From Falsirhodobacter sp. alg1 (GTDB lineage: Bacteria > Pseudomonadota > Alphaproteobacteria > Rhodobacterales > Rhodobacteraceae): a stretch of 64,000 bases of DNA. Position 1 is the stretch's first letter. The number at the start of each line of letters is the position of its first letter. The DNA is taken from NCBI RefSeq assembly GCF_000739715.2, contig NZ_BBJC02000004.1, positions 21,131-85,130 of the forward strand, in the 5' to 3' direction. The notes below the pieces were generated by a model. That model was given only the letters and a program-made list of their open reading frames with translations, was not told where the DNA came from and did no database searches. Shown piece after piece: positions 48,706-59,562 of this stretch. The translations under genes were made by a program, and so were the position numbers.

Positions 48706-48739
48706 GCGGCCCCGGTATTTACCGGGGCCGCAGATTTTT
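48706..48739 (+). terminator. Terminator inside the S10 operon, between rplW and rplB
   Basis: GCGGCCCCGGT (48706-48716) pairs perfectly with ACCGGGGCCGC (48721-48731), loop ATTT, then AGATTTTT. A second smaller hairpin (GGACCC/GGGTCC, 48768-48787) follows before rplB. Confidence 0.78.
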
Positions 48740-48810
48740 AAGACGGGGATCTTCGGAGCCCTTCACCGGACCCAATGCTACGGGTCCCAGCTGTACGGAA
48801 GACAGATAAC

Positions 48811-49647
48811 ATGGCACTAAAGTCGTATAAGCCGACGACGCCTGGCCAGCGCGGGCTGGTTCTGATCGACCGTTCGGAGCTGTGGAAAGGACGCCCGGTC
48901 AAAACTCTTACTGAGGGTTTGACCAAGACGGGTGGCCGGAACAACACCGGACGCGTTACGATGTGGCACAAGGGTGGTGGCGCGAAGCGTCTCTACCGTA
49001 TCGTCGATTTCAAACGTCGCAAGTTCGATATCTCGGCTGTTGTCGAGCGTATCGAGTATGACCCCAACCGGACCGCGTTCATCGCGCTGGTGAAGTACGA
49101 GGACGGTGAGCTTGCCTACATCCTCGCGCCCCAGCGTCTGGCCGTAGGTGACAAGGTTGTTGCTGGTCTGAAAACCGACGTTAAGCCGGGTAACGCGATG
49201 CCGTTCTCGGGCATGCCGATCGGTACGATCGTGCACAACGTCGAAATGAAGCCGGGCAAGGGCGGTCAAATCGCTCGTGCTGCCGGTACCTATGCCCAGT
49301 TCGTCGGCCGTGACGGTGGCTATGCGCAGATCCGTTTGTCTTCGGGCGAACTGCGTATGGTTCGTCAGGAGTGCATGGCGACCATCGGTGCCGTTTCGAA
49401 CGCTGACCACTCGAACCAGAACTTCGGTAAAGCCGGCCGTATGCGCCATAAAGGCGTTCGTCCGACGGTTCGCGGTGTTGCCATGAACCCGGTTGATCAC
49501 CCGCACGGCGGTGGTGAAGGTCGGACTTCGGGCGGTCGTCACCCGGTTACTCCGTGGGGCAAGGGCACCAAGGGCAACCGTACCCGCACGAACAAGACGA
49601 CGGACAAGTACATCGTCCGCTCGCGTCACTTGAAGAAAGGGCGTTAA
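48811..49647 (+). CDS. rplB: 50S ribosomal protein L2
   Basis: 278 residues; needed for subunit association and peptidyl transfer. [35 protein letters not shown] and the [20 protein letters not shown] loop with the critical histidine are intact. The start at 48811 is chosen by family alignment over an in-frame ATG at 48775. Confidence 0.98.
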   Translation: MALKSYKPTTPGQRGLVLIDRSELWKGRPVKTLTEGLTKTGGRNNTGRVTMWHKGGGAKRLYRIVDFKRRKFDISAVVERIEYDPNRTAFIALVKYEDGELAYILAPQRLAVGDKVVAGLKTDVKPGNAMPFSGMPIGTIVHNVEMKPGKGGQIARAAGTYAQFVGRDGGYAQIRLSSGELRMVRQECMATIGAVSNADHSNQNFGKAGRMRHKGVRPTVRGVAMNPVDHPHGGGEGRTSGGRHPVTPWGKGTKGNRTRTNKTTDKYIVRSRHLKKGR

Positions 49648-49650
49648 TCC

Positions 49651-49929
49651 ATGTCCCGTTCCGTCTGGAAAGGCCCGTTCGTCGACGCCTTCGTGCTGAA
49701 GAAAGCCGAAAAGTCGCGTGAGTCGGGCAAAAACGAAGTGATCAAGATCTGGTCGCGTCGGTCCACCATTCTTCCGCAGTTCGTCGGTCTGACGTTCGGC
49801 GTTTACAATGGTAAGAAACACATCCCGGTCAACGTGACCGAGGAAATGATTGGTCAGAAGTTCGGTGAATATTCCCCGACACGCACCTATTACGGGCATG
49901 CGGCTGACAAGAAAGCCAAGAGGAAGTAA
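49651..49929 (+). CDS. rpsS: 30S ribosomal protein S19
   Basis: 92 residues, head of the 30S subunit. [32 protein letters not shown] and [20 protein letters not shown] are canonical. Three bases after rplB and three before rplV. Confidence 0.98.
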   Translation: MSRSVWKGPFVDAFVLKKAEKSRESGKNEVIKIWSRRSTILPQFVGLTFGVYNGKKHIPVNVTEEMIGQKFGEYSPTRTYYGHAADKKAKRK

Positions 49930-49932
49930 GCC

Positions 49933-50313
49933 ATGAGCAAGGAAAAAAATCCGCGCCGCGTGGCCGAAAACGAGGCAATGGCGAAAGCCCGCATGTTGCG
50001 CACTTCGCCGCAAAAGCTGAACCTCGTGGCGGCCCTGATCCGTGGCAAGAAGGTTGATAAGGCTATGGCCGATCTGACCTTCTCCAAGAAGCGTATCAGC
50101 CAGGATGTGCTGAAGTGCCTGCAGTCCGCTGTGGCCAATGCCGAAAACAACCACGGTCTTGACGTGGATGAGTTGATTGTTGCCGAAGCTTACTGCGGTA
50201 AGAACATCACGCTGAAGCGTGGTCGTCCGCGTGCGCGTGGCCGTTTCGGCAAGATCATGAAGCCGTTCAGCGAACTGACCATCTTGGTGCGTCAGAAAGG
50301 GGAGACTGCATAA
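49933..50313 (+). CDS. rplV: 50S ribosomal protein L22
   Basis: 126 residues with a tunnel-lining hairpin ([20 protein letters not shown]) and the [22 protein letters not shown] helix region. The terminal A of its stop codon is the first base of the rpsC start codon. Confidence 0.98.
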   Translation: MSKEKNPRRVAENEAMAKARMLRTSPQKLNLVAALIRGKKVDKAMADLTFSKKRISQDVLKCLQSAVANAENNHGLDVDELIVAEAYCGKNITLKRGRPRARGRFGKIMKPFSELTILVRQKGETA

Positions 50314-51020
50314 TGGGTCAGAAGGTAAACCCAATCGGGATGCGTCTCCAAGTCAACCGGACTTGGGATAGCCGCTGGTACGCGGACTCGAAAGATTACG
50401 GCAATCTGCTTCTTGAGGATCTGAAGATCCGTGACTTTGTTCACAAGGAAGCAAAACAGGCCGGTATCTCGAAGGTCATCATCGAGCGTCCGCACAAGAA
50501 ATGCCGCGTCACGATCCACGCTGCCCGCCCTGGTGTCATCATCGGGAAAAAAGGCGCGGACATCGAGACGCTGCGCAAGAAGCTGACCCAGTTCACAGCC
50601 TCGGAACTGCACCTCAACATCGTTGAAGTTCGCAAGCCCGAGCTGGACGCACAGCTGGTTGCTGAATCTATCGCGCAACAGATGGAGCGTCGTGTTTCGT
50701 TCCGTCGTGCGATGAAGCGTGGCGTTCAGAACGCGATGCGCATCGGCGCCCTGGGTATTCGTGTGAACGTTGGCGGCCGTCTGGGCGGTGCCGAGATCGC
50801 ACGGACCGAATGGTACCGTGAAGGTCGGGTTCCGTTGCACACGCTGCGCGCGGATATCGATTATGCCACATATGAAGCCGTGACCCCTTACGGCATCATC
50901 GGTGTAAAGGTGTGGATCTTCAAAGGCGAGATCCTGGAGCATGACCCGCAGGCGCACGATCGCCGCCATGCGGAATCGCAGGAGGGTGCCGCACCGCGTC
51001 CCCGCCGCGAGCGCGCGTAA
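50313..51020 (+). CDS. rpsC: 30S ribosomal protein S3
   Basis: 235 residues; mRNA entry-channel protein. [21 protein letters not shown], the KH-domain [12 protein letters not shown] and [14 protein letters not shown] are present. The C-terminus is a short basic/acidic tail (APRPRRERA). Confidence 0.98.
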   Translation: MGQKVNPIGMRLQVNRTWDSRWYADSKDYGNLLLEDLKIRDFVHKEAKQAGISKVIIERPHKKCRVTIHAARPGVIIGKKGADIETLRKKLTQFTASELHLNIVEVRKPELDAQLVAESIAQQMERRVSFRRAMKRGVQNAMRIGALGIRVNVGGRLGGAEIARTEWYREGRVPLHTLRADIDYATYEAVTPYGIIGVKVWIFKGEILEHDPQAHDRRHAESQEGAAPRPRRERA

Positions 51021-51032
51021 GGAGCAGAACAG

Positions 51033-51446
51033 ATGCTGCAACCGAAACGGACTAAGTTCCGCAAACAGCACAAAGGCCGGATTCACGGGGAGGCCAAAGG
51101 CGGCTTCCTGCTGAACTTCGGGACCTTTGGTCTCAAAGCCACCGAGCCGGAGCGTGTGACTGCGCGCCAGATCGAAGCGGCCCGCCGCGCGATCACGCGT
51201 CACATGAAACGTCAGGGCCGTGTATGGATCCGGATTTTCCCGGATGTGCCGGTTACCTCGAAGCCTACCGAAGTGCGGATGGGTAAAGGTAAAGGCTCCG
51301 TCGATTTCTGGGCAGCCAAGGTTAAACCGGGCCGCATCATGTTTGAGATTGACGGCGTACCCGAATCTGTGGCAAGGGAAGCGCTCCGCTTGGGAGCGAT
51401 GAAACTGCCGGTACAGACCCGGGTCATCCTCCGCGAAGACTGGTAA
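51033..51446 (+). CDS. rplP: 50S ribosomal protein L16
   Basis: 137 residues; binds near the A-site and 5S r[43 protein letters not shown] and [19 protein letters not shown] are canonical. It is followed by a 13-bp hairpin, an unusual break before rpmC. Confidence 0.98.
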   Translation: MLQPKRTKFRKQHKGRIHGEAKGGFLLNFGTFGLKATEPERVTARQIEAARRAITRHMKRQGRVWIRIFPDVPVTSKPTEVRMGKGKGSVDFWAAKVKPGRIMFEIDGVPESVAREALRLGAMKLPVQTRVILREDW

Positions 51447-51453
51447 GAATTTG

Positions 51454-51490
51454 CCAAACCCCCGGAAATACTCCGGGGGTTTGGATTTTA
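51454..51490 (+). terminator. Terminator inside the S10 operon, between rplP and rpmC
   Basis: CCAAACCCCCGGA (51454-51466) pairs perfectly over 13 bp with TCCGGGGGTTTGG (51472-51484), then ATTTTAA. A long-range CACCAG/CTGGTG pairing (51498-51535) follows in the rpmC leader. Confidence 0.75.
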
Positions 51491-51554
51491 AGGAACCCAC
51501 CAGGTTATGGGTCACCCTAAAGGGGCCTTCTGGTGAGATGGAAAGGAAGGACGC

Positions 51555-51758
51555 ATGTCCGCCACTGATTTTACGGCAAAAACGCCTGACCAGCTGCGCG
51601 AGCAGTTGATCGCGCTGAAGAAAGAAGCGTTCAATCTGCGCTTCCAGCAGGCGACAGGCCAACTCGAGAATACCGCACGTATGCGCACCGTCCGTCGTGA
51701 CGTTGCACGTATCAAAACGGTTCTTAACCAGAAAGCCGCTTCCGCGGCGGCGAACTGA
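51555..51758 (+). CDS. rpmC: 50S ribosomal protein L29
   Basis: 67 residues, two-helix protein at the tunnel exit. [21 protein letters not shown] and [19 protein letters not shown] are the family blocks. GGAAGGACGC gives the ribosome binding site. Confidence 0.97.
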   Translation: MSATDFTAKTPDQLREQLIALKKEAFNLRFQQATGQLENTARMRTVRRDVARIKTVLNQKAASAAAN

Positions 51759-51769
51759 GGAGCCGATAG

Positions 51770-52006
51770 ATGCCCAAACGTATCCTGCAAGGCACCGTCA
51801 CGAGCGACAAGAACGAACAGACGATCACTGTTCTGGTTGAGCGCCGCTTCAAGCATCCGCTGCTGAAGAAAACGGTCCGTAGTTCGAAGAAGTACCGCGC
51901 ACATGATGAACTGAACACCTACAAGGTAGGTGATAGCGTTCGTATCGAAGAGTGCGCGCCTTTGTCGAAAACCAAACGCTGGACGGTTGTGACCGAAACG
52001 GTCTGA
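51770..52006 (+). CDS. rpsQ: 30S ribosomal protein S17
   Basis: 78 residues, OB fold. [42 protein letters not shown] and [12 protein letters not shown] are present. It follows rpmC by 11 bases; a 63-base gap precedes rplN. Confidence 0.97.
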   Translation: MPKRILQGTVTSDKNEQTITVLVERRFKHPLLKKTVRSSKKYRAHDELNTYKVGDSVRIEECAPLSKTKRWTVVTETV

Positions 52007-52069
52007 TTGTCCCGATAAACGAAACCCTGGGGCCGGTCCGCTGGTCCCCAAAGGTCGGGAGTACCTTTA

Positions 52070-52438
52070 ATGATCCAGATGCAGACCAATCTGGATGTCG
52101 CTGACAACTCCGGCGCTCGCCGGGTGCAGTGCATCAAGGTCCTGGGTGGTTCGCACCGCCGGTACGCCTCCGTGGGTGACATCATCGTGGTGTCGGTCAA
52201 GGAAGCAATTCCGCGTGGTCGTGTGAAGAAAGGTGACGTGCGTAAGGCCGTTGTCGTTCGTACCGCCAAGGAAGTCCGTCGTGAGGATGGCACCGCCATC
52301 CGCTTTGACCGTAATGCCGCCGTTATCCTGAACAACCAGGGTGAGCCGGTCGGAACCCGTATTTTCGGGCCGGTCGTACGCGAGCTGCGGGCGAAGAACT
52401 TTATGAAGATCATCTCGCTGGCACCGGAGGTTCTCTGA
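52070..52438 (+). CDS. rplN: 50S ribosomal protein L14
   Basis: 122 residues. [31 protein letters not shown] and [13 protein letters not shown]-like C-terminal block (here [17 protein letters not shown]) are canonical. The stop overlaps the rplX ATG by one base. Confidence 0.98.
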   Translation: MIQMQTNLDVADNSGARRVQCIKVLGGSHRRYASVGDIIVVSVKEAIPRGRVKKGDVRKAVVVRTAKEVRREDGTAIRFDRNAAVILNNQGEPVGTRIFGPVVRELRAKNFMKIISLAPEVL

Positions 52439-52743
52439 TGGCCGCTAAGCTCAAAAAAGGCGATGAAGTCATCGTTCTCACCGGCAAGGACAAGGGCAAG
52501 AAAGGGACGATCCAGTCTCTGTCGCCCAAGGACAACAAAGCCGTGGTCGAGGGCGTGAAGATGGCCATCCGTCACACGAAGGCGACTCAGGGCTCGCAAG
52601 GCGGCCGTATCTCGAAAGAGATGCCGATCGACCTGTCGAACCTCTCGCTGCTGGATAAGAACGGTAAAGCGACACGTGTCGGCTTCCGCATGGAAGACGG
52701 CAACAAGGTACGCTTCGCCAAGACGACAGGGGACGTGATCTGA
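52438..52743 (+). CDS. rplX: 50S ribosomal protein L24
   Basis: 101 residues; early assembly protein with a KOW motif ([18 protein letters not shown]) and [20 protein letters not shown]. Overlaps both neighbours by one base. Confidence 0.97.
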   Translation: MAAKLKKGDEVIVLTGKDKGKKGTIQSLSPKDNKAVVEGVKMAIRHTKATQGSQGGRISKEMPIDLSNLSLLDKNGKATRVGFRMEDGNKVRFAKTTGDVI

Positions 52744-53303
52744 TGCTGGATACCGCGACATACACACCCCGCTACAAGACGCTGTACAAGGACACGATCC
52801 GCGGCGCCATGAAGTCGGACTTCGGCTACAAGAACGAGATGCAGATCCCGCGTCTGGACAAGATCGTCCTGAACATGGGTGTCGGCGAAGCTGTAAAAGA
52901 CACCAAGAAGGTGAAAGCCGCTGCGGAAGAGCTGTCGCTCATCGCAGGTCAGAAGGCTGTCATCACGCATGCGAAAAAGTCGATTGCCGGCTTCCGCGTT
53001 CGTGAAGAAATGCCGCTTGGCTGCAAGGTTACTCTTCGTGGCGACCGGATGTACGAATTCCTGGATCGTCTGATCACGATCGCGCTGCCCCGCGTCCGCG
53101 ACTTCCGCGGCGTGAAAGGCAACTCGTTCGACGGTCGTGGCAACTACGCCATGGGCCTGAAAGAACAGATCGTGTTCCCCGAGATCAACTTTGACAAAGT
53201 CGATGAGATCCTCGGCATGGACATCATCATCTGCACCACCGCGCACACCGACGCGGAAGCGAAGGCACTGTTGAAGCATTTCAACATGCCCTTCATCAGC
53301 TGA
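52743..53303 (+). CDS. rplE: 50S ribosomal protein L5
   Basis: 186 residues; binds 5S rRNA and P-site t[40 protein letters not shown] and [20 protein letters not shown] are family blocks. Confidence 0.98.
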   Translation: MLDTATYTPRYKTLYKDTIRGAMKSDFGYKNEMQIPRLDKIVLNMGVGEAVKDTKKVKAAAEELSLIAGQKAVITHAKKSIAGFRVREEMPLGCKVTLRGDRMYEFLDRLITIALPRVRDFRGVKGNSFDGRGNYAMGLKEQIVFPEINFDKVDEILGMDIIICTTAHTDAEAKALLKHFNMPFIS

Positions 53304-53318
53304 GCGGAGAGAGACCAA

Positions 53319-53624
53319 ATGGCCAAGAAATCCATGGTTGAACGTGAGGTCAAGCGCGCGAAGCTGGTGAAACAGCATGCTGCAAAACGCGCCGCCCTCA
53401 AGGAAATCACCACCAACGCAGACCTGCCGATGGAAGAGCGCTTCAAGGCGCAGCTGAAATTGGCCGAGATGCCCCGTAACTCCTCGGCGACCCGGTTGCA
53501 CAACCGTTGCCAGCTGACGGGCCGTCCACATGCTTACTACCGTAAGCTTAAACTTTCGCGGATCATGCTGCGTGAACTGGCCTCCTTCGGTCAGATCCCG
53601 GGCATGGTTAAGTCCAGCTGGTAA
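53319..53624 (+). CDS. rpsN: 30S ribosomal protein S14
   Basis: 101 residues, the longer zinc-free form, lacking the CxxC-CxxC site. [15 protein letters not shown] and the [20 protein letters not shown] block are canonical. Confidence 0.97.
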   Translation: MAKKSMVEREVKRAKLVKQHAAKRAALKEITTNADLPMEERFKAQLKLAEMPRNSSATRLHNRCQLTGRPHAYYRKLKLSRIMLRELASFGQIPGMVKSSW

Positions 53625-53637
53625 GGGAGGAGCACTT

Positions 53638-54036
53638 ATGTTTGTAAACGATCCTCTCGGCGATATGCTGACACGTATCCGCAACGCACAGCTGCGTGGC
53701 AAGTCCACCGTGGCAACTCCGGCTTCGCGTCTGCGCGCCTGGGTTCTCGATGTGTTGCTGGCGGAAGGTTATATCCGTAGCTACGAGAAGAAAGAGACTG
53801 AGAACGGCCAGGGCGAATTGGTCATCAGCCTCAAATACTTCGAAGGCACCCCGGTTATCCGTGAACTGAGGCGTGTTTCGAAGCCGGGCCGCCGCGTCTA
53901 TATGGCGTCGGACGATCTGCCTTCGGTTCGCAACGGTCTTGGTGTCTCGATCGTCTCCACGCCGAAAGGCGTTATGTCCGATGCAAGCGCACGGTCTGCC
54001 AATGTTGGCGGCGAAGTGCTCTGCACCGTGTTCTGA
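53638..54036 (+). CDS. rpsH: 30S ribosomal protein S8
   Basis: 132 residues; in E. coli the spc-operon translational repressor binding near rpl[40 protein letters not shown] and the GGEVLCTVF end are canonical. AGGGAGGAGC precedes the ATG at 53638. Confidence 0.98.
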   Translation: MFVNDPLGDMLTRIRNAQLRGKSTVATPASRLRAWVLDVLLAEGYIRSYEKKETENGQGELVISLKYFEGTPVIRELRRVSKPGRRVYMASDDLPSVRNGLGVSIVSTPKGVMSDASARSANVGGEVLCTVF

Positions 54037-54046
54037 GGAGGGCAAG

Positions 54047-54580
54047 ATGTCTCGTATTGGCAAAAAACCGATCGACCTGCCCAAAGGCGTTACAGCCTCC
54101 GTCAGCGGTCAAACGGTCGAAGTAAAGGGCCCGAAAGGGACCCGCAGCTTCACCGCTTCCGACGACGTGACGCTTACGCTGGACGAAGGTTCGGTCAAAG
54201 TTACTCCGCGTGGTACATCCAAGCGGGCGCGCGAGCAGTGGGGCATGACCCGCAGCCAGGTTGAAAATCTGGTGATCGGCGTGACCACAGGCTTCAAGAA
54301 AGAGCTCGAGATTCAAGGTGTGGGTTACCGCGCCGCGATGAACGGCAACGTCCTGAAACTGTCGCTCGGCTATTCGCACGAAGTGAACTTCGAAGTGCCG
54401 CAGGGCGTCACCGTTACGGCGCCCAAGCAAACTGAAATCGTTGTGGAAGGCATCGACCAACAGCACGTTGGTCAGGTCGCTGCGAACATCCGTGACTGGA
54501 AACGTCCCGAGCCCTACAAAGGCAAAGGTATCCGGTACAAAGGTGAGTTCGTGTTCCGCAAGGAAGGCAAGAAGAAGTAA
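54047..54580 (+). CDS. rplF: 50S ribosomal protein L6
   Basis: 177 residues. [20 protein letters not shown] at the start and [17 protein letters not shown] near the end identify it. GAGGAGGGCAAG precedes the ATG at 54047. Confidence 0.98.
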   Translation: MSRIGKKPIDLPKGVTASVSGQTVEVKGPKGTRSFTASDDVTLTLDEGSVKVTPRGTSKRAREQWGMTRSQVENLVIGVTTGFKKELEIQGVGYRAAMNGNVLKLSLGYSHEVNFEVPQGVTVTAPKQTEIVVEGIDQQHVGQVAANIRDWKRPEPYKGKGIRYKGEFVFRKEGKKK

Positions 54581-54591
54581 GGGGCGCAAAA

Positions 54592-54951
54592 ATGGCTTTG
54601 AAAAAACGAGAGCTGTTCCTGAAGCGTCGCTTGCGCGTGCGGAACAAACTGAAAGCAATGGCCAACGGACGTGCGCGTCTGTCGGTTCATCGCTCTGCGA
54701 AGAACATCAGCGTACAGCTGATCGACGACACCAATGGCGTTACGCTTGCTTCGGCCTCGACCCTCGAAAAGGATCTTGGTTTCGTTGGCAAGAACAACGT
54801 CGAAGCGTCGGCCGCCGTGGGCAAGGCTATTGCCGAGCGTGCGAAAAAGGCGGGGATCGAAGAATGCTACTTCGATCGTGGTGGGTTCCTCTTTCACGGT
54901 AAGATCAAGGCTTTGGCCGATGCTGCCCGTGAAAGCGGCCTGAAGTTCTAA
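54592..54951 (+). CDS. rplR: 50S ribosomal protein L18
   Basis: 119 residues; 5S rRNA binder. [32 protein letters not shown] and [20 protein letters not shown] are the expected motifs. Confidence 0.97.
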   Translation: MALKKRELFLKRRLRVRNKLKAMANGRARLSVHRSAKNISVQLIDDTNGVTLASASTLEKDLGFVGKNNVEASAAVGKAIAERAKKAGIEECYFDRGGFLFHGKIKALADAARESGLKF

Positions 54952-54961
54952 GGAGGCGATT

Positions 54962-55516
54962 ATGGCAGAACGTGATAACCGTGGGGGCCGTCGTGAACGC
55001 GATGAAAACCCGGAATTCGCCGATCGTCTCGTGGCGATCAACCGCGTGTCGAAAACCGTAAAAGGTGGTAAGCGCTTCGGCTTTGCTGCTTTGGTGGTTG
55101 TCGGCGACCAGCGCGGTCGTGTTGGCTTCGGCAAAGGCAAAGCGAAAGAAGTGCCTGAGGCGATCCGCAAGGCGACTGAGCAAGCCAAACGTCAGATGAT
55201 CCGTGTCGCTCTGCGCGACGGCCGGACTCTGCACCATGATACCAATGGCCGCCACGGTGCGGGCAAGGTTGTGATGCGCGCAGCAGTTCCGGGTACTGGT
55301 ATCATCGCGGGTGGTCCGATGCGCGCCGTGTTCGAAATGCTGGGCGTCCAGGACGTCGTTGCAAAATCGCTCGGTTCGCAGAACCCCTATAACATGATCC
55401 GTGCGACTCTGGACGGTCTGAAGCAGGAATCCTCTCCCCGTATGGTCGCGAATCGTCGCGGCAAGAAGGTTGCGGATATTCTGAAGAAGCCCGAAGCCGA
55501 AGTCGCGGAAGCGTAA
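54962..55516 (+). CDS. rpsE: 30S ribosomal protein S5
   Basis: 184 residues; fidelity protein. The double-stranded RNA-binding fold has [19 protein letters not shown] and [25 protein letters not shown] is represented as [14 protein letters not shown]. The N-terminus is arginine-rich. Confidence 0.98.
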   Translation: MAERDNRGGRRERDENPEFADRLVAINRVSKTVKGGKRFGFAALVVVGDQRGRVGFGKGKAKEVPEAIRKATEQAKRQMIRVALRDGRTLHHDTNGRHGAGKVVMRAAVPGTGIIAGGPMRAVFEMLGVQDVVAKSLGSQNPYNMIRATLDGLKQESSPRMVANRRGKKVADILKKPEAEVAEA

Positions 55517-55528
55517 GGAGATCGGGAT

Positions 55529-55714
55529 ATGGCAACTATCGTTGTGAAACAGGTGGCTTCGGCTGCCCGTCGCCCCGCGATCCAGACAGCAACGCTGAAG
55601 GGTCTTGGGCTGAACAAGATGAACCGTACACGCGAACTTGAGGATACTCCCTCGATCCGCGGCATGGTCAACAAGATCTCGCATCTTGTGAAAATCATCG
55701 AAGAAAAGAACTGA
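55529..55714 (+). CDS. rpmD: 50S ribosomal protein L30
   Basis: 61 residues. [34 protein letters not shown] and [10 protein letters not shown]-like end (here [15 protein letters not shown]) identify it. It ends the first part of the spc string; a terminator follows. Confidence 0.96.
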   Translation: MATIVVKQVASAARRPAIQTATLKGLGLNKMNRTRELEDTPSIRGMVNKISHLVKIIEEKN

Positions 55715-55718
55715 TATG

Positions 55719-55744
55719 ATGCCCCCGGTGACGGGGGCATTTTT
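55719..55744 (+). terminator. Terminator between rpmD and rplO
   Basis: ATGCCCCCG (55719-55727) pairs with CGGGGGCAT (55732-55740), loop GTGA, then a run of Ts. The following 175 bases have no gene but contain a good promoter. Confidence 0.85.
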
Positions 55745-55796
55745 CATTGCCGGATCGCGCATGGAAATTCTACGGCATTCAAAATGTCCATCCTGC

Positions 55797-55825
55797 TTGA
55801 AGCCGTCAGGTCAAGCCGCTATACG
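55797..55825 (+). promoter_or_regulatory. Promoter of rplO-secY-adk
   Basis: TTGAAG (55797-55802) and TATACG (55820-55825) with a 17-base spacer. The -10 hexamer is the same as at the str promoter. It follows the rpmD terminator, so the spc operon is split here. Confidence 0.65.
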
Positions 55826-55918
55826 CGCACTTGGACCCTGCTTCGGGTTCGGAATCATTTACACGCCGTGTTTGCCCTGATCGTCGCTGGCGGGGCAGTT
55901 CCGGCTTAGGAGAGCGAC

Positions 55919-56398
55919 ATGAAACTTCACGAATTGCACGATAACGAAGGCGCGGCACGCAAGAAAAAGCGCGTTGCGCGTGGTCCGGGTTCGGGCAAAG
56001 GTAAAATGGCTGGCCGCGGTATCAAGGGTCAGAAATCGCGTTCGGGCGTTGCGCTGAACGGTTATGAAGGCGGCCAGATGCCCCTCTACCGTCGCCTGCC
56101 AAAGCGCGGTTTCTCGAAGCCGAACCGCAAGGAATATGCGGTAGTCAACCTCGGCCTCATCCAGAAATTTGTCGACGCCGGCAAGTTGGACGCTTCGGTT
56201 GCACTGGATGGCCCGGCCCTGGTTGCTGCTGGCCTGACCTCGCACCTGCGCGATGGCGTCCGCATCCTTGCAAAAGGTGAAATCACCGCCAAACTGAACC
56301 TGACGGTTGCTGGTGCTTCGAAAACGGCAATCGAAGCCGTTGAAAAAGCGGGCGGGTCGGTTACGCTGGTGACGCGGACTGTCGCAAGCGCCGAGTAA
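55919..56398 (+). CDS. rplO: 50S ribosomal protein L15
   Basis: 159 residues; late-assembly protein. [32 protein letters not shown] and [16 protein letters not shown] are canonical. AGGAGAGCGAC precedes the ATG. A terminator-like hairpin separates it from secY. Confidence 0.97.
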   Translation: MKLHELHDNEGAARKKKRVARGPGSGKGKMAGRGIKGQKSRSGVALNGYEGGQMPLYRRLPKRGFSKPNRKEYAVVNLGLIQKFVDAGKLDASVALDGPALVAAGLTSHLRDGVRILAKGEITAKLNLTVAGASKTAIEAVEKAGGSVTLVTRTVASAE

Positions 56399-56404
56399 GG
56401 CTGG

Positions 56405-56433
56405 GCGGGCCTTGTGCCCGCTCCCTGATTTTT
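56405..56433 (+). terminator. Terminator-like hairpin between rplO and secY
   Basis: GCGGGC (56405-56410) pairs with GCCCGC (56416-56421), followed by ATTTTT. Weaker than the others. Confidence 0.6.
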
Positions 56434-56443
56434 CGGTTTTTCC

Positions 56444-56475
56444 GCGCCGTCGAGCCCGAACCGGTTCGGCGGCGC
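56444..56475 (+). repeat. Nested palindrome in the secY leader
   Basis: A perfect 14-base palindrome CCGAACCGGTTCGG (56456-56469) lies inside a second inverted pair GCGCCG (56444-56449) / CGGCGC (56470-56475), about 20 bases before the secY start. It could fold into a strong leader hairpin. Confidence 0.45.
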
Positions 56476-56495
56476 TTCGATGAAAGAGAACGTGC

Positions 56496-57854
56496 ATGGC
56501 ATCTGCTGCAGAGCAAATGGCGTCGAACCTGAGCTGGGGGTCTTTGGGTAAGGCCACTGAGCTGCGTCGCCGTATTTTCTTCACCATCGGCCTGTTGATC
56601 GTCTACCGGATCGGAACCTACATTCCGGTGCCCGGGATTGACGGGACGGCATTGCGCCAGTTTATGGACGGTGCCGCTGCCGGGCTGGGGGGCATCCTTT
56701 CGATGTTCACGGGCGGTGCGCTTAGCCGGATGGGCATCTTCGCGCTCGGCATCATGCCATATATCTCCGCCTCGATCATCGTTCAGCTGCTGGCCTCCCT
56801 TGTGCCGCAGCTGGAGCAGTTGAAGAAAGAGGGTGAGCAGGGACGTAAGAAGATCAACCAGTACACGCGGTATTTCACCGTGGTTCTGGCGGCCTTCCAG
56901 GCTTATGGCATTGCGCGTAGCCTTGAAGCCGGTGATCTTGTCACGAACCCCGGCCTGTTTTTCCAGGCCGCCTGTGTCATCACGCTGGTCGGTGGGACGA
57001 TGTTCCTGATGTGGCTAGGCGAACAGATTACGGCCCGCGGTGTCGGTAACGGCATCTCGCTGATCATCTTCGTCGGTATTCTTGCGGAATTGCCCCTGCA
57101 CATCGGCCAGTTCCTGAGCCAGGGGCGTTCGGGTGCCGTCTCGCCCGCTGTCATCATCGGGGTGGCAGTCATGATCGTGGCGGTAATCGGTTTCGTGGTG
57201 TTCATGGAGCGGGCGCTGCGCAAGATCCATATCCAGTATCCGCGGCGCCAGGTCGGGATGAAGGTTTATGATGGCGGATCGAGCCATCTGCCCGTCAAGG
57301 TTAACCCGTCGGGGGTCATTCCTGCGATCTTCGCATCGTCGCTTCTGCTCTTGCCGACAACGATCGCGACATTCTCTGGTTCGCAAACCGGTCCGGTAAT
57401 GTCGACGCTGCTGGCCTATTTCGGGCCGGGACAGCCGCTTTACCTGCTGTTCTTCACGGCGATGATCGTGTTCTTCGCCTATTTCTATACGTCGAACGTG
57501 GCCTTCAAGACGGATGACGTGGCTGACAACCTGAAGAACCAGAACGGGTTCATTCCGGGTGTCCGTCCGGGGAAACGCACCGAAGAGTATCTGACTTATG
57601 TCGTGAACCGTATCCTCGTAATCGGTTCCGCATATCTCGCCTTCGTCTGTCTGTTGCCCGAGATCATTCGTGGACAGTTGAGTGTTCCGTTCTATTTCGG
57701 CGGGACATCGGTTCTGATCATCGTTTCTGTAACGATGGATACGATCCAGCAGGTGCAATCGCATCTTCTTGCCCATCAGTACGAAGGGTTGATTGAAAAG
57801 TCGCAGCTGCGCGGTCGGAAACGGTCCGGTAAGCGTGCTCCGACACGGCGCTGA
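56496..57854 (+). CDS. secY: Preprotein translocase subunit SecY
   Basis: Ten-span channel subunit of the Sec translocon, 452 residues. [20 protein letters not shown] begins TM1, [21 protein letters not shown] is in TM2, and the cytoplasmic loops have [25 protein letters not shown] and [22 protein letters not shown]. adk follows after seven bases. Confidence 0.98.
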   Translation: MASAAEQMASNLSWGSLGKATELRRRIFFTIGLLIVYRIGTYIPVPGIDGTALRQFMDGAAAGLGGILSMFTGGALSRMGIFALGIMPYISASIIVQLLASLVPQLEQLKKEGEQGRKKINQYTRYFTVVLAAFQAYGIARSLEAGDLVTNPGLFFQAACVITLVGGTMFLMWLGEQITARGVGNGISLIIFVGILAELPLHIGQFLSQGRSGAVSPAVIIGVAVMIVAVIGFVVFMERALRKIHIQYPRRQVGMKVYDGGSSHLPVKVNPSGVIPAIFASSLLLLPTTIATFSGSQTGPVMSTLLAYFGPGQPLYLLFFTAMIVFFAYFYTSNVAFKTDDVADNLKNQNGFIPGVRPGKRTEEYLTYVVNRILVIGSAYLAFVCLLPEIIRGQLSVPFYFGGTSVLIIVSVTMDTIQQVQSHLLAHQYEGLIEKSQLRGRKRSGKRAPTRR

Positions 57855-57861
57855 GGACATT

Positions 57862-58521
57862 ATGACCAACGTAATTTTGCTCGGACCACCTGGGGCAGGT
57901 AAAGGCACGCAGGCGAAACGGCTTGAGGCCGAGCGCGGCATGACCCAGCTTTCAACAGGGGACATGCTTCGTGAGGCACGGAGCAGTGGCTCCGAGATGG
58001 GCAAGCTCGTCTCGGCCGTCATGGATGCAGGCGGCCTTGTGACCGATGAAATCGTCATCGGCCTCATCCGTGAAAAACTGGAGCAGGGCGGGGCAAAGGG
58101 TTACATCTTTGACGGCTTCCCGCGTACACTGGGTCAGGCGGATGCTCTGGGCGAATTGCTGTCGCAGTTGGGGCAGAAGCTGGACGCGGTCATCTCGATG
58201 CAAGTGGACGACGCTGCCTTGGTGCGCCGGATCACCGGCCGGTTTACCTGCGGAAACTGTGGCGCGGTCTATCACGACGAGACCAGTCCGACGAAGGTCC
58301 CCGGTGTCTGCGATACCTGCGGTTCGACCAATCTTACGCGCCGCTCTGACGACAACGAAGATGCGCTGCGCCATCGTCTGATGGAATACTACAAGAAGAC
58401 GTCACCCCTCATCGGCTACTACTACGCCAAGGGCGACCTCGCGCACGTAGATGCGCTGGCATCGGTTGATGAGGTTGCCATCGGCATCTCTGCCATTCTG
58501 GACGGCGAACAGGCGACTTGA
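57862..58521 (+). CDS. adk: Adenylate kinase, zinc-lid form
   Basis: Interconverts AMP + ATP and two ADP. 219 residues with P-loop GPPGAGKGT (8-16), FDGFPRT, and a lid carrying four cysteines C130, C133, C150 and C153 that should bind zinc. The start at 57862 follows GAGGAC; the longer frame inside secY is rejected. Its position between secY and rpsM is standard for this group. Confidence 0.98.
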   Translation: MTNVILLGPPGAGKGTQAKRLEAERGMTQLSTGDMLREARSSGSEMGKLVSAVMDAGGLVTDEIVIGLIREKLEQGGAKGYIFDGFPRTLGQADALGELLSQLGQKLDAVISMQVDDAALVRRITGRFTCGNCGAVYHDETSPTKVPGVCDTCGSTNLTRRSDDNEDALRHRLMEYYKKTSPLIGYYYAKGDLAHVDALASVDEVAIGISAILDGEQAT

Positions 58522-58546
58522 CGCTGGCCTGAAAATCAAATACCTC
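58518..58546 (+). promoter_or_regulatory. Possible promoter of rpsM-rpsK-rpoA
   Basis: TTGACG overlaps the adk stop; a weak TACCTC follows after 17 bases. The 150-base leader to rpsM also holds hairpins CACGGCG/CGCCGTG and GGTTCCG/CGGAACC. Confidence 0.3.
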
Positions 58547-58675
58547 ACGGCGTCCCATGGAATCGCCGTGGGTGGTTTCGTCTATTCGAGACGAGGATCG
58601 TTCCGATACGTCGGGGCGGGTTTGTGAAAAAAGGTTCCGGCGCTACGGAACCGCAACCTTGGAAAAGGACAACGC

Positions 58676-59044
58676 GTGGCACGTATCGCTGGCGTAAACA
58701 TTCCGACGGGAAAACGGGTTCCCATCGCTCTGACATATATCCACGGCATCGGCAGCCAGATTGCTGAAGAGATCTGTGAGTCGGTAAAAATCGACCGCAC
58801 TCGCCGTGTGAACGAACTCTCGGATGCCGAAGTACTGGCGATCCGCGAATACATCGACGCGAACTGCACGGTCGAAGGCGACCTGCGTCGTGAAGTTTCG
58901 ATGAACGTGAAGCGTCTGATGGACTTGGGTTGCTACCGTGGCCTGCGCCACCGTCGTAACCTGCCGGTTCGTGGTCAGCGCACGCACACCAATGCTCGTA
59001 CCCGCAAAGGCCCTGCGAAGGCCATTGCCGGCAAGAAGAAATAA
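58676..59044 (+). CDS. rpsM: 30S ribosomal protein S13
   Basis: 122 residues; head protein bridging the subunits. [41 protein letters not shown] and a [17 protein letters not shown] tail are canonical. The start is GTG at 58676, preceded by AAAAGGAC. Confidence 0.98.
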   Translation: MARIAGVNIPTGKRVPIALTYIHGIGSQIAEEICESVKIDRTRRVNELSDAEVLAIREYIDANCTVEGDLRREVSMNVKRLMDLGCYRGLRHRRNLPVRGQRTHTNARTRKGPAKAIAGKKK

Positions 59045-59057
59045 GGAGGCGTGACAG

Positions 59058-59447
59058 ATGGCTCGTGATAAAGTCCGTATGAAGCGCAAAGAGCGCAAGA
59101 ACATCGCTGCTGGCGTTGCTCATGTGAACTCGTCCTTCAACAACACAAAAATCCTGATCTCTGACGTGCAGGGCAATGCGATCTCCTGGTCGTCCGCCGG
59201 TACGATGGGTTTCAAAGGTTCGCGTAAATCGACCCCCTATGCTGCACAGATGGCTGCTGAAGATGCTGCCAAAAAAGCACAGGACCATGGTCTGAAGACG
59301 ATCGAAGTCGAAGTTCAGGGTCCTGGTTCGGGCCGTGAATCGGCCCTGCGCGCCTTGGCGGCAGCAGGTCTGAACATCACGTCGATCCGTGACGTAACGC
59401 CGATGGCCCACAACGGTTGCCGTCCGCCGAAACGTCGTCGCGTATAA
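59058..59447 (+). CDS. rpsK: 30S ribosomal protein S11
   Basis: 129 residues; platform protein. [39 protein letters not shown] and [12 protein letters not shown] are canonical. TAAGGAGGCGTGACAG before the ATG is a near-perfect ribosome binding site. Confidence 0.98.
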   Translation: MARDKVRMKRKERKNIAAGVAHVNSSFNNTKILISDVQGNAISWSSAGTMGFKGSRKSTPYAAQMAAEDAAKKAQDHGLKTIEVEVQGPGSGRESALRALAAAGLNITSIRDVTPMAHNGCRPPKRRRV

Positions 59448-59562
59448 CGACATTACACTACTGATCGGGCTGCGCTTTTGCGTGGCCCGGTTTCGTCATT
59501 TCTGATCCTCGGGCGTCCCCGCTTCTGGACATGGGCAAGGGACTGGTATGGAGGCGACACGC

